DNA from: Cacajao melanocephalus
Taxonomy: Eukaryota; Chordata; Mammalia; Primates; Pitheciidae
Direction: 5' to 3'
Length of the DNA stretch: 64,000 nt
Assembly: GCA_963573385.1 (NCBI GenBank)
Contig: CAUYLG010044533.1
Span: forward strand, 17,588-81,587
Below the pieces are notes generated by a model. That model had not been told where the DNA came from. It saw only the letters and a list, made by a program, of their open reading frames with translations, and searched no databases. Within the stretch, counting starts at the first letter, position 1. Each line of letters starts with the position of its first letter. A program made the position numbers and the translations under genes. This document shows, in pieces, positions 42,048-53,400 of this stretch.

Positions 42048-42744
42048 TAGACCCTCACCTGAGGTGAAAAAAATAATGGAAAGATGGAGTCAAGATGTAT
42101 ACTTGATACTAACCTACACTAAGACAGGGGACTTGGAAAAAGTTTCCAGATTCCAGAAACTTCTAGCATGTAGAATATAGTAATTGAATTTGGGGATTGA
42201 ATAAGAAGGAGAAATCTAAGATGAAATCTAAGATAACAAACCTGGACAACTAGATGAGTGCTCATCACTGAGATGAAATTCAAGAAGAGCAACAGGTTTT
42301 GAAGGTCTTCATGATAAGTTCAGTTTAATATTTTCAATCTGAGTTTTAAACACCGTAGTTAGAAATAACTAGTGACAGGGCATCCAAGAAGTAAGTCTAT
42401 AGGCAGTTGTGTCTATATAAATAAATTTAAGGGAAAATAATTTGGTATTTTAAAAAACAAAACAGTTTCAGTTTCATGTGCTTTCTAAGAGTGGCAAGAA
42501 TTTGTCTCCAACAGGGATGATTCTTTTGGCAAGCAGATGCTTTGTTCTTGGTAATAAGTTGAAAGAGGCAAGGACTTCCTTATAATCAGATATAGTCAAA
42601 TAGGTGCTATTTAGATTTCTATTTTTAAATTAAATCACTCTGGAGAGAAAATAACAAGAACTTTGGAGCTGTTTGCTAATACCTAGAGAAGTGACCAAGT
42701 CCTAGCATAAAGGATAAGAAAAAGGGAAAATCCCAGCTAAAGGC

Positions 42745-44148
42745 TATGGAAATATCTCATGTATAAGCAATTCCGTAGGAAAAAAAGATTGAAGGATCTG
42801 TGCTGTTACTTTTTACTTTAGTTGTTTTAACTGATTTCTTTTACATCAAAAACTACTGAGCGTCTACTTTAAACATTAGCTTTATTTTAGCTGTATTTTT
42901 TTTATATGTAGGAAATGTTGAAAAGATCTTTCAAAAAAATCCCTAATGTCACAAGCAACATTTGGACCAGATGACGGAGAAGTCGTAAAAGCATGATTTA
43001 AACAATGTATACCCTCTAGACAATCTCTGTCTTTTCATCTGAAAGGAAAAGGAGAGTTTTGTTGCTCTCGTTTCCACACAGTGTGACAAATGGGAGTTGG
43101 AGCCATTTTCTTTAGCTATTAAAGGAAAAGGCAACTCAGAAAAGTGGAGGATGAGAAGCAGACATTTGTTGTGATGCCAACTGCAACACAACTGCCAACA
43201 ATAATCGCAAGACACCACTGAATACATCCTGATAGAGATGTAAATAAATACACTTTTTTAAAAAGGCAGCTCGGTAAACAGTAATCTGCTCACCACTGGA
43301 AAGGTTAAGAGAAGGAAGAGCTTCTCAGCACTTGATTGTCTTTCCTACTCTTTGGTACAGCTTTCACAAGTCTCAGCCTCCTCTGCACTTTTGAGTAGAG
43401 AAAACAGAGGTAGAATGCGCCTAACATCTTGGGAAGAGACATGAGAGAAGTGCTGGGAGTGTACTGGATGCTGCTTCTGCAAAACCAGTGGAGAAATTTG
43501 AAAAGTTGGCGATTTGTAAAAATTCAGAGATCTTCTAATTAAATGCACTTCTCGCTTTCATTGTAATAATCGGAGAAGTACTGCATTAATAATTAGGACA
43601 CCATATTTTAATTAATTTTACAATTGTGTTTTTATTAAATAGAATAAGAAGCTCAAAGCTAAAGGTGCAGCAAACTAGAATGGAGGTGGTCCAAAGCAGT
43701 CTCTAAGTTCCATCCAGCTTCAGAGTAAGTGAGGAGGGTAGACTGCAGTGAATGTCCTGCTCTTAGTCAAACCCCAAGCCCCGGTGATTATACTACCTAA
43801 AAAAGAGGCCACATGGCACAATATGAGATTATTTTATCTCATGTAATGTATGATCCGTTTTTACCATTCCAGATCTTGTACAAGTATACAACAAGCTTGT
43901 ACAATGAGAAGAATGAATTTAGATATTAAACTACTAATCAGAAGTATAAAAATAAACAGATACATATTATATGTTTTAAGTTAGGGGAAAGAAATAAATA
44001 GATCTCCAAAGATACGGATTTTCAGTTCACTCAGAACTATATACAGCTATATTACCTGCAATAGGTAAAGAAAATGTTCCATTTCTCATCCCCACCACAG
44101 TACATTCAATATTCTAACAATGCTGGATCATTTCCAGATAAAAAGACT
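42745..44148. other. Unassigned sequence, slightly less AT-rich
   Basis: No repeat that I can name. Minus-strand frames at 42949-43227 (92 codons) and 43345-43548 (67 codons) have no recognisable motif, no visible splice context and no support, so I do not call them genes. Confidence 0.45.
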
Positions 44149-44149
44149 A

Positions 44150-44866
44150 TTATAGGCTAAATTATGTCCTCCAAAATTCATATGGTGAAGCCCCCATTAC
44201 CTCAAACGTGACTGTATTTGAAGACAGGGCCTTCAAAGAAGAAACTTAGAGATCATTAGGATGGACCCTAATGCAATATGACCAATTTCCTTATAAGAAA
44301 AGGGACATGGGCACAGGTGGAAGGCCATGTGAAAACACAGAGGAGAGGTCCATCTCCAAGCTAAGGAGAAAGGCCCTAGAACAGACCAACCCTACCTACA
44401 CTTTAATTGTGGCCTTCCAGTCTTCAGATCATGAGCAGAGAAGTTTCCATTGTTTAGGCCAGTGGTCTCCAACCTTTTTGGCACCAGGGACTGATGTGTG
44501 AAAGACAAGTTTTCCATAGACTGGCAGTGGGTGGGGAGGTTGATAGTTTCATGTGTCAGGGTGAAACTGCTCCACCTTAGATCATCAGGCCTTAGATTCT
44601 CAGAAGGAGCATGTAACCTAGATTCCTCGCATGTGCAGTTCACAAAAGGATCCGCATTCTTATGAGAATCTAATGCCATCACTGATCTGACAGGAGGGAG
44701 AGCTCAGGTGGTAATGCTTCCTTGCCTACCTCTCACCTCCTGCTGTGCAGCCTAGTTCCTAACAGGCCAGGGATCGGTACTAATTCATGGCCCAGGTATT
44801 GGGGACTCCTGGTTTAGGCCACCCAGTCTGTGGTATTTGTTATGGCAGCTGTAGCAAACTAATACA
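44150..44866 (+). mobile_element. MLT1 MaLR LTR, split by a MER1 element
   Basis: The left part (44150-44459) has 'ctccaaaattcatatggtga', 'acgtgactgtatttgaagac' and 'ttccttataagaaaagggac'. The right part (44812-44866) has 'ggccacccagtctgtggtat' and ends 'gcaaactaataca'. Removing the insert and one copy of its duplication restores a continuous MLT1A-like LTR. Confidence 0.93.
44460..44811 (+). mobile_element. MER1 (hAT-Charlie) non-autonomous DNA transposon
   Basis: A 352-bp element begins 'cagtggtctccaaccttttt' and ends 'attggggactcctg', which form the hAT-type terminal inverted repeats. It is flanked by a perfect 8-bp duplication, gtttaggc (44452-44459 and 44812-44819), as expected for hAT integration. 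Interior motifs 'tagattcctcgcatgtgcag' and 'gatctgacaggagggagagc' identify MER1. It encodes no transposase and would need an autonomous Charlie partner. The 76- and 96-codon open frames across it are not genes. Confidence 0.96.
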
Positions 44867-44939
44867 AAGGCTAAAAAGTCATAATGAAAACAAGATAAAT
44901 TTTTGTGTAGATCAGAAAAACAGAAACATCAATTAATAA

Positions 44940-45687
44940 ATATGACTGGAGTTCTGTGTTGACTGAGAGAAGTGGGCAGAAGCACCAGGTGTTTGGCTGC
45001 TTTGGAGTGAAGTGGACTAAAAGCTTCCACACCCATGCAGAGGCTGAACTCCACTCATTGCTGACAGACAGAGGTCAGGGCACAATTTTCCTTTTATGAA
45101 AAAGATCTCAGCAGTAGCTATGGGATTGTTTTTTGCTGTTTAAGAAAATGTAGCATGCCTAAGAAGGTGGGAGCTTACAAACAAAGCCCTTCCACTAGAA
45201 AGTGAGCCAAGCCACTGTTGACTTGGTAACAAAATCTGTAATCATTCTGAAATCACCTATGACAGAACTCCTGATACTGCCAAACTAAGACTTGATTTTG
45301 GAGTTACAGCTCCAGGAGAATCTGGGTGGAGACAACCAAAGCCAAAAACATGACCAAGCGAAAAAATTAAAAACAGCAAAAACAAACTCCACATATGTGA
45401 TAAGCATGCTAACCAAAATTCCAAAGCACATGAAATCTAATATTAAGAAATACCCCTTGAAAGATTAAGTTCTAGATGTTAACTATCTTAATAAAACACT
45501 TGATACAGATTTTAAGGTATATTTTGTTAGTATCCTCATTAAGATAAATGAAAATGAAAGAAAATCTAAAAAACTTACAGTAAAATTGAAATAAAATTAG
45601 AAATTTTTACAAAGAAAATATATCTACTAAAGTAAAAGCAAACAAAAAATAATAAACTTTAGGCAGGAAATAGTTTGTCTTAGTTCT
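44940..45687 (+). mobile_element. L1M 5' region/ORF1 relic, first piece
   Basis: 'gaagtgggcagaagcaccag', 'atgcagaggctgaactccac' and the A-rich text after 45360 resemble an old L1M 5' UTR and ORF1. This is likely the same element that resumes at 46455 and 53266. Assignment is tentative. Confidence 0.5.
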
Positions 45688-45935
45688 AATGTCACCCAGG
45701 CTGGAGTATACTGATGCAGTCTCAGCTCACTGTAGCCTCTGCCTCCCAGGATCCAGTAATTCTCCTACCTCAGTCTCCTGAGTAGCTGGGATTACAGGCA
45801 TGTACCACCATACCCAGCTAATTTTTATTTTTAGTAGAGAGAGCCAGGCTGATCTAGAACTCCTGACCTCAGGTTATCTGCCCACTTCGATCTCCCAAAG
45901 TGCTAGGATTACAGGCAGGAGCCACCGTGCCCAGC
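45688..45935 (-). mobile_element. Alu SINE, minus strand, truncated
   Basis: Starts abruptly at 'gtcacccaggctggagtata', lacking the T-run and about 35 bp of the right end, and runs to 'gagccaccgtgcccagccg'. Flanking 'gtcttagttctaat' and 'gtcttaattttat' may be a decayed target duplication. Confidence 0.9.
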
Positions 45936-45949
45936 CGGTCTTAATTTTA

Positions 45950-46447
45950 TGTTGCTACATAACCGATGACCACAAATTAGGCAGCTGAAAGTGACAAACA
46001 TTTATTATCTAACAGTTTCCACAGGTCAGAAGTCCATGCAAGGCTTAGCTGGAACTCATTAAGACTGCAAATAAGGTACTGATTGGGCTATGTTCTCTCT
46101 GTATTTGAAGGTCAACTTCCAAGTTCATGTGGTTATTGGCAGACTTCATTTCCCTACAGTTGTAGAACTGAAGCCCTCAGATCCTAGAAGCTGCCCATAG
46201 TTCCTTGATATGTAGTCCTTTCCATAGGCAGATGAGAGCATGGCAGCTTACTTTTTCAAGATGTGCAGGACAGTCTATTACTCTAGTCTTCAAAGACAGT
46301 CTTATTTAAAACATAATCAAGGGAGTTATGTTTCATGACCTTTGCCATATTCAATTGGTTAAAAGTAAATTACAGGTTCTGCCCACAGTCAAGGGATGCA
46401 AATAATACAACATCTTTGAGGGTGCCAAATTGGGTTGTGTCCACCAC
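45950..46447 (-). mobile_element. MaLR-like LTR, minus strand (family tentative)
   Basis: Opens 'tgttgctacataaccgatga' with 'ccacaaattaggcagctgaa', then 'atgcaaggcttagctggaac', and closes 'gggttgtgtccaccaca'. It is the same general type as the LTR at 41573-42047. Confidence 0.58.
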
Positions 46448-46454
46448 ATGTTGA

Positions 46455-46940
46455 TATCAAAAATTAGAACATATTACTCTAGAGTTCTACCAGAAGGAGA
46501 CCCCAAAAAAATAATATATAAAAAAACTACAACTGGAAAAGACACATTTAGAAAACAAGTAGGATAATCTCCAACATAATTCTATAGGATTTCTAGAAGA
46601 AGACTGTAGAAATGACAGAGAAGAAATATTTTTTTTAAATGGCTAAAATTTTAAGAATGAAAGAAAGGCAAAATAATAAAAAGAAGGTCTTGACTGAAAG
46701 TGCTGAGCAGAGTGAAAAATAAATACCGTCATAACACATTACAGAACTGGAGAATGCAAGGACAAAAAGAAAATTTTAAATGCTACCAATAAGAAAAAAG
46801 AAGTTGCCATTAGATTGACTGCATTAAGTCATTATCAATAGCAACAGATCACAAAGAATACCAGGCTAAAATCATTAATAAGCAGGAGTGGAGGTGAGAT
46901 TACTTACCTAGAATTCTACATAAACAGTTAAATAATCAGT
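46455..46940 (+). mobile_element. L1M ORF1 relic, second piece
   Basis: 'gagtgaaaaataaataccgt', 'gaaaattttaaatgctacca' and 'gaagttgccattagattgac' follow old L1M ORF1. It is cut by the younger L1 and continues after it at 53266. Confidence 0.65.
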
Positions 46941-46949
46941 CAGTGGATC

Positions 46950-46958
46950 CAAGATGGC
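46950..46958 (+). promoter_or_regulatory. YY1-type site at the L1 5' end
   Basis: caagatggc lies within about 10 bp of the L1 start. In human L1 this motif binds YY1 and directs transcription initiation to the first base. Its function in this copy is inferred. Confidence 0.7.
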
Positions 46959-47352
46959 TGAATAGGAACAACTCTGGAGTGCAGTTCCCTGGTAGAACAA
47001 CACAGAGGCTGAGTGAACACCACATTTCCAAACAAGTTATTACTGCCCACAGACCAGGAGATTATTGGGCTGAAAAGCACCATGAGTTTCCAGCATGAGT
47101 TTCCACTGGGTTTCCACACAAAAACTCACAGAAATCTGGGCAGCCATTTCAACTGGTGCCTGGAATGCCTGGGAGAGAGAGCTACGCATTCAGCTGAAAA
47201 AAACGGGGCTGAAACAGGGAGCCACCAGGTGATCTGGCTCAGCAGGTCCCACCCCCACAAAGACTAGCAATCTGAAATGCTCTGGAATGAGAGTTTCTCA
47301 GTAAGCACAGCTGGATGCAGGACAGTCCAGCTTTGTTGGGGGAAGGACGTCT

Positions 47353-47466
47353 GCCATTACTGAGGCAGTCCACCACTACTAAGGCAGTCTGCCATTACCA
47401 AGGCAATCCACCATTACCAAGGCAGACGGCCATTACTGAGGCAGACCACCATTACTGAGGCAGTTC
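47353..47466 (+). repeat. 19-bp minisatellite in L1 5' UTR, six units
   Basis: Six head-to-tail units of the form gccattactgaggcagtcc, alternating gcc and acc starts. The same array with seven units occurs in the L1 at 61.7 kb (62335-62467). Confidence 0.95.
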
Positions 47467-48111
47467 TAACTATACCTATATAAACAAAACCACAAGGAAG
47501 TTCACACAGCAGCTGGGCAGAGCCCACAGCAGCTCAGCAATGCCTCTGCTGGCAGACTGTGACTAGGCTGCCTCCTTTCTGGGCAGGGCAGCTCTGTAAA
47601 AAGGCAGCAGCACATCAGGAACTTATAAATAAAGGCCTACCTTCCCAGGACAGAGCACCTGGGAAAAAAAGGCAGTTATGAGTTCTGCTGTACCAGACTT
47701 AAACGTACCTACCCAGCAGCTATGAACAGAACCATGGAGCTCACAGCTCAGCACTTGAGCTCCAATAAGGGACAGACTGCCTTCTCAAGCAGGTCCCTGA
47801 CTCCCACAGATCCAAAGAGTCACCTCATAAAGGAGAACTCAGGCTGACATCAGGTGGGTATTATTCTGGGACAAAAATAACAGAGGAAGAAACTGGCAGC
47901 AACCCTTACTGTTTTGCAGCTGACACAGGTGATCCCCAGGCAAGCAGGGTCTGGAGTGGACCTCCAGCAGTCCTACACAAGAGGAGGCTGACTGTTAGAA
48001 GGAAAACTAAAAAACAGAAAGAACTTCATCATCAACAAAAAGGACATCCACTCAGAGACCCCATATAAAAGTCACCAACTACAAAGACCACAGGTAGATA
48101 AATCCACCAAG

Positions 48112-49140
48112 ATGGGAAGAAACCAGTGCAAAAAGGACGAAAACACCTAAAATCAGAATGCATCTCCTCCTTCAAGAGATCACAGCTTATCGCCAGCAAA
48201 GGAACAAAGCTGGATGGATAATGAATCTGATGAATTGACAGAAACAGGTTTCAGAAGGTATGTAATAAGAAACTTCTCTGAGCTAAAAGAACATGTTCTA
48301 ACCCAATACAAAGAAACTAAGAACCTTGAAAAAAGGTTTGACGAAATGCTAATGAGAACAAACAGCTTAGAGAAGAATATGAATTATTTAATGGAGCTGA
48401 AAAACACAACACAAGAACTTTGCAAAGCATACACAAGATTCGATACCTGAATTGATGAATCAGAAGAAAGGATATCAGAGATTGAAGATCAACTCAATGA
48501 AATAAAATGAGAAGGCAAGATTAGAGAAAAAAAGAGTGAAAAGAAACGAACAAAGCCTCCAAGAAATATGGGATTATGTGAAAAGACCTAATCTAAATTT
48601 GATAGGTGTACCTGAATGTGACAGAGAGAATGAATCCAAGCTGGAAAACACTCTTCAGGATATTATCCAGGAGAACTTCCCCAACCTAGCAAGGCAGGCC
48701 AATATTCAAGTTCAGGAAATACAGAGAACACCACAAAAATATTCCTCAAGAAGAGCAACCTGAAAGCAGATAATCATCAGATTCACCAGGATTGAAATGA
48801 AGAAAAAAATGCTAAGGGCAGGCAGAGAGAAAGGTCAGGTTATCCACAAAGGGAAGCCTATCAGACTCACAGCAGATCTCTCAGCAGAAACCCTACAAGC
48901 CAGAAGAGAGTAGGAGCCAATATTCAACATCCTTAAAGAAAAGAATTTTCAACCTAGAATTTCATATCCAGCCAAACTAAGTTTCATAAGCAAAGAAGAA
49001 ATAAAATCCTTTATGAACAAGCAATTGCTGAGAGATTTTGTCACCACCAGGCCTGCCTTACAAGAGCTCCTGAAATAAATTACTAAACATAGAAAGGAAC
49101 AGCCAGTACCAGCCACTCCAAAAATGTACCAAATGGTAAA
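48112..49140 (+). pseudogene. L1 ORF1 (ORF1p RNA-binding protein) pseudogene
   Basis: ORF1p is the trimeric RNA-binding chaperone of the L1 ribonucleoprotein: a coiled coil, an RRM domain and a C-terminal domain. The start ATG at 48112 is kept, but codon 13 is TAA (48148-48150). The coiled-coil part runs 48214-48450 and ends in TGA. Another in-frame TGA lies at 48508. A one-base gain in an A-run near 48530 shifts frame, and a further TGA lies at 48761. The C-terminal region is recognisable to about 49140. Most internal stops fall at ancestral CGA arginine codons. Confidence 0.92.
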
Positions 49141-49202
49141 CAGCATCGACACACTGAAGAAACTGCATCAACTAATGGGAAAAATAACCAGCTAGCATCA
49201 AA

Positions 49203-52200
49203 ATGGCAGGATCAAATTCACACATAACGATATTAACCTTAAATATAAATGGACTAAATGCTCCAATCAAAAGACACAGACTGGCATATTGGATAAAATG
49301 TCAAAAACCATCAGTGTGCTGTATCCAGGAAACCATCTCACATGCAAGGAAACACATAGGCTCAAAAATAAAGGGATACAGGAAGATTTACAAAACAAAT
49401 GTAGAGAAAAAAAAAAAAAAAAAGCAGGAGTTACAATTCTCCTCTCTGATAAAATAGACTTTAAACCAACAAAGATCAATAGAGACAAAGAAGGGCATTA
49501 CATAATGGTAAAAGGATCAATGCAACAAGAAGAGCTAACAATCCTAAATGTATACACACCCAATACAGGAGCACCCAGCTACATAAAGAAAGTTTGTAAT
49601 GACCTACAAAGAGACTTAGACTCCCACACAATAATAGTGGGAGACTTTAACACTCCACTGTCTATACTAGACAGATCAAGGAGACAGAAAATTAACAAGG
49701 ATATCCAAGACTTGAAATCAGATCTGGACCAGGCAGACCTAATAGACATCTACAGAACTTTCCACTCCAAATGCACAGAATATACATTCTTCTCAGCACC
49801 ACGTTACACCTACTCTAAAATTGACCACATAATTGGAAGTAAATCACTCCTCAGCAAATGCAAAAGAAGGGAATTCATAATAAACAGTCTCTCAGACCAC
49901 AGTGCAATCAAATTAGAAAGAAACTCACTCAGAACCACACAACTTCATGGAAACTGAACAACTGGCTCTTTAATGTTGACTGGATAAACAATGAAATGAA
50001 AACAGAAATAAAGGCATCCTTTGAAACCAACGAGAATGAAGACACAATGTACCAGAATCTCTGGGACACATTTAAAGCAGTGTCTAGAGGAAAATTTATA
50101 GCAATACATGCCCACATGAGAAGCAAGGAAAGATATAAAATTGACACCCTATCATCAAAATTGAAAGAGCTAGAGGAGCAAGACCAAAAAATCTCAAAAG
50201 CTAACAGAAGACAAGAAATAACTAAGATCAGAGCAGAACTGAAGGACATAGAGATACAAAAACCCCTTCAAAAAAATCAATAAATCTAGGAGCTGGTGTT
50301 TTGAAAAGATCAACAAAATAGACCGCTAGTCAGACTAATATAAAAGAAAAGAGAGAAGAATCAAATAGATGCAAAAAAAATGATAAAGGGGATATCGCCA
50401 CCGATTCCACAGAAATACAAACTACCATCAGAGATTACTACAAACAACTCTATGCACATAAACCAATAAACCTGGAAGAAATGGATAAATTTCTGACCAC
50501 TTGCACCCTCCCAAGCCTAAACCAGGAAGAAGTTGAAACCCCAAATAGACCAATAACAATGGCTGAAGTTGAGGCAGCAATTAATAGCCTACCACCCAAA
50601 AAAAAAGCCCAGGTCCAGATGGGTTCACAACTGAATTCTACCAGACATACAAAGAGGAGCTGGTACCACTCCTTCTGAAACTATTCAAAACAATCCAAAA
50701 AGAGAGAATCCTTCCTAATTCATTTTATGAGACCAACATCATCCTGATACCAAAACCTGGCAGAGACTCAACAAAAAAAGAAAACTTCAGGCCAATATCC
50801 ATGATGAACATATATGCAAAAATCTTCAATAAAATACTGGCAAACCGATTGCAACAGCACATCAAAAAGCCTATCCATCATGATCAAGTTGGTTTCATCC
50901 CAGGGATGGAAGGCTGGCTCAACATATGCAAGTCTATAAATGTAATCCACCACATAAACAGAACCAAAGACAAAAAACCACATGATTATCTCAATAGATG
51001 CAGAGAAGGCCTTCTACAAAATTCAACAGCCCTTTAAGCTAAAACTCTCAAGAAACTAGGTATCAACAGAACATATCTCAAAATAATAAAAGCTATTCCT
51101 GACAAACCCACAGTCAATATCATACTAAATGGGCAAAAACCGGAAGCATTCCCTTCGAAATCTGGCACTAGACAAGGGTGCCCTCTCTCACCACTCCTAT
51201 TCAATATAGTATTGGAAGTTCTAGCCATGGCAATCAGGCAAGAAAAAGAAATAAAGGGTATTCAGTTAAGAAAGGAGGAAGTCAAATTACCTCTATTTGC
51301 AGACAACATGATTGTATATTTAGAAGACCCCATTGTCTTAGCCCAAAATCTCCTGAAAATGATAAGCAACTTCAGCAAAGTCTCAGGATACAAAATCAAG
51401 ATGCAGAAATCACAAGCATTTCTATACACCAATAACAGACTTAAAGAGAGTCAAATCAAGAACGAACTGCCATTCACAATTGCTACAAAGACAATAAAAT
51501 ACCTAGGAATACAACTAACAAAGAATGTAAAGTATCTCTTCAAGGAGAGCTACAAACCACTGCTCAACGAAATAAGAGAGGACACAAACATATGGAAAAA
51601 CATTCCATTCTCATGGTTAGGAAGAATCAATATTATGAAAATGACCGTACTGCATAAAGTAATTTATAGGTTCTACGCTATCCTCATCAAGCTACCAATG
51701 ATCTTCTTCACAGAACTGGAAAAAACCACCTTAAACTTCATATGGAACCAAAAGAGAGCCCACATAGCCAAGACAGTTCTAAGCAAAAAGAACAAAGCTG
51801 GAGGCATCACACTACCTGACTTCAAACTACTATAAGGCTACAGTAATCAAAACAGCATGGTAGTGGAACCTAAACAGAGATATAGACCAACGGAACAGAA
51901 CAGAGGCCTCATAGGCAACTCCACACATCTACGACCATCTGATCTTTCACAAACCTGACAAAAACAAGGAATGGGGAAAGGAGTTCCTGTTTAATAAATG
52001 GTGTTGGGAAAACTGGCTAGCCATGTGCAGAAGCAGAAACTGGACCCATTTCTGACACCTTACACAAAAATTAACCCCAGATGGATTAAAGACATAAACA
52101 TAAGACCTAACACCATAAAAACCCTAGAAGAAAACCTAGGTAAAACCATTCAAAACATAGGCATAGGCAAAGACTTCATGACTAAAACGCCAAAAGCACT

Positions 52201-53016
52201 GGCAACAAAAGCCAAAATAAATGGGATCAAATTAAACTCCAGAGCTTCTGTACAGCAAGAGAAACAATCATTAGAGTGAACCAGCAACCAATAGAATGGT
52301 AAAAAATTTTTGTAATCTACCCATCTGACAAAAGGCTAATATCCAGGATCTACAAAGAACTAAAACAGATTTACAAGAAAAAAAAAACCCATTCAAAAGT
52401 GGGCGAAGGACATGAACAGACACTTTTCAAAAGAAGACATTTATGAGGCCAACAAACATATGCAAAAAAGCTTATCAGTACTGGTCATTAGAGAAATGCA
52501 AATCAAAACTATATTGAGATACCATCTCACACCAGTTAGAATGGTGATCATTAAAAAATCTGGAGACAACAGATGCTGGAGAGGATGTGGAGAAATAGGA
52601 ACACTTTTACACTTTACACTGTTGGTGGGAGTGTAAATTGGTTCAACCATTGTGGAAGATGGTGTGGTGATTCCTCAAGGATCTAGAACTAGAAATACCA
52701 TTTGACCCAGCAATCCCATTATTGGGTATATACTCAAAGGATTATAAATCATTCTAAAGACACATGCACATGTATGTTCATTGCAGCACTGTTACAATAG
52801 CAAAGACCTGGAACCAACTCAAATGCCCATCAATGACAGACTGGACAAGGAAAAGGTGGCACATATACACCATGGAATATTATGCAGCTATAAAAAAGCG
52901 ATGAGTTCGTGGCCTTTGTGGGGACATGGATGAACCTGGAAACCATCATTCTCAGCAAACTGACACAAGAACAGAAAAACAAACACTGCATGTTCTCACT
53001 CATAGTCGGGTGTTGA
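49203..53016 (+). pseudogene. L1 ORF2 (endonuclease/reverse transcriptase) pseudogene
   Basis: ORF2p nicks DNA and reverse-transcribes L1 RNA. The start at 49203 is followed by the endonuclease, with N14 and E43 readable in the first frame. Loss of one C near 49332 then shifts frame. The second frame (to 49957) keeps GDFN, KIDHIIG and SDHSA, the remaining endonuclease signature residues. Further shifts follow near 49930, 50290, 50600 and 51030. The reverse transcriptase active site reads FADN instead of FADD: the second Asp is Asn at 51305-51307. The C-terminus is recognisable to a TGA at 53014. Non-functional. Confidence 0.93.
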
Positions 53017-53095
53017 ACAACGAGAACACATGGACACAGGGAGGGGAGCATCACACACTGGGGTCTTTTAGGGGGGATTAAGAGAAGGACGGTGC

Positions 53096-53117
53096 GGGGT
53101 AGGGAGGTTGGGGAGGG
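53096..53117 (+). other. Predicted G-quadruplex in L1 3' UTR
   Basis: Four G-runs of three or four with short loops (gggg-ta-ggg-aggtt-gggg-a-ggg). A G-rich tract is a conserved feature of L1 3' UTRs. Folding is predicted, not shown. Confidence 0.75.
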
Positions 53118-53265
53118 ATAACTTGGGGAGAAATGCCAGATATAGGTGACAGGGATGGATGCCGCAAACCACATTGCCATGTATGTACCTATGCAACAAT
53201 CCTGCATGTTTTCACAAGTACCCCAGAACCTAAAGTGAAATAAAATATATACTAAAAAAAGAAAA

Positions 53266-53400
53266 GAAAAAAATCATCCTTCAAGACTCTGAGAAAGTCA
53301 TTTTTGGACATTCAAATATTATAAAAACTACACTAAAAGACATAAAAGATGAACTTTGACAATTAAAGTATATGGGTATATAAGCTGCTTATACATAAAA
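53266..53400 (+). mobile_element. L1M ORF1 relic, third piece
   Basis: 'tccttcaagactctgagaaa' and 'actacactaaaagacataaa' continue the L1M ORF1 text interrupted at 46940. This shows that the younger L1 landed inside it. Confidence 0.6.

Larger units (their letters stand above)
40390..42740 (-). mobile_element. Long antisense L2 LINE relic, split by three insertions
   Basis: L2 text in reverse orientation appears in order in four pieces. At 40390-40817 are 'gagccctaatgcagggtcag' and 'ggaaagcttcccagaaatag'. A short bridge lies at 41128-41157. At 41505-41572 is 'agtagtaacatgatcacctt'. At 42050-42740 are 'aataagaaggagaaatctaa', 'ttcagtttaatattttcaat' and 'aagtctataggcagttgtgt'. The insertions between them are an Alu and two MaLR-type LTRs. 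Confidence 0.7.
46943..53258 (+). mobile_element. Nearly full-length primate L1 (L1PB/L1PA-like)
   Basis: A 6.3-kb element carries a 5' UTR starting near 'gtggatccaagatggctgaa', ORF1, a short spacer, ORF2, a G-rich 3' UTR and an A-rich tail. All parts are in order without large deletion. ORF1 and ORF2 are broken, so it is dead. The target duplication is unclear; the flanks 'aaataatca' and 'aaaatcatc' are only similar. It sits inside an older L1M, whose text resumes at 53266. Confidence 0.95.

Noticed and set aside
42949..43548. Two minus-strand frames in a less AT-rich block that could be exons
   Set aside because: No recognisable domain, no clear splice signals and no similarity that I can name; left as unassigned.
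44392..44682. 96-codon frame across the MLT1/MER1 junction
   Set aside because: It spans two non-coding transposons, and MER1 encodes no protein.
47353..47466. Regular short repeats that might suggest a CRISPR-like or regulatory array
   Set aside because: The units are contiguous 19-mers without spacers inside an L1 5' UTR, in a primate genome; they form a minisatellite.
49289..49957. Longest open frame in the window, 222 codons
   Set aside because: It is the second-frame part of the L1 ORF2 endonuclease created by a one-base loss near 49332, not an independent gene.
52830..53207. 125-codon minus-strand open frame
   Set aside because: It lies antisense to the ORF2 C-terminus and 3' UTR of the 46.9-kb L1 and is a shadow frame.
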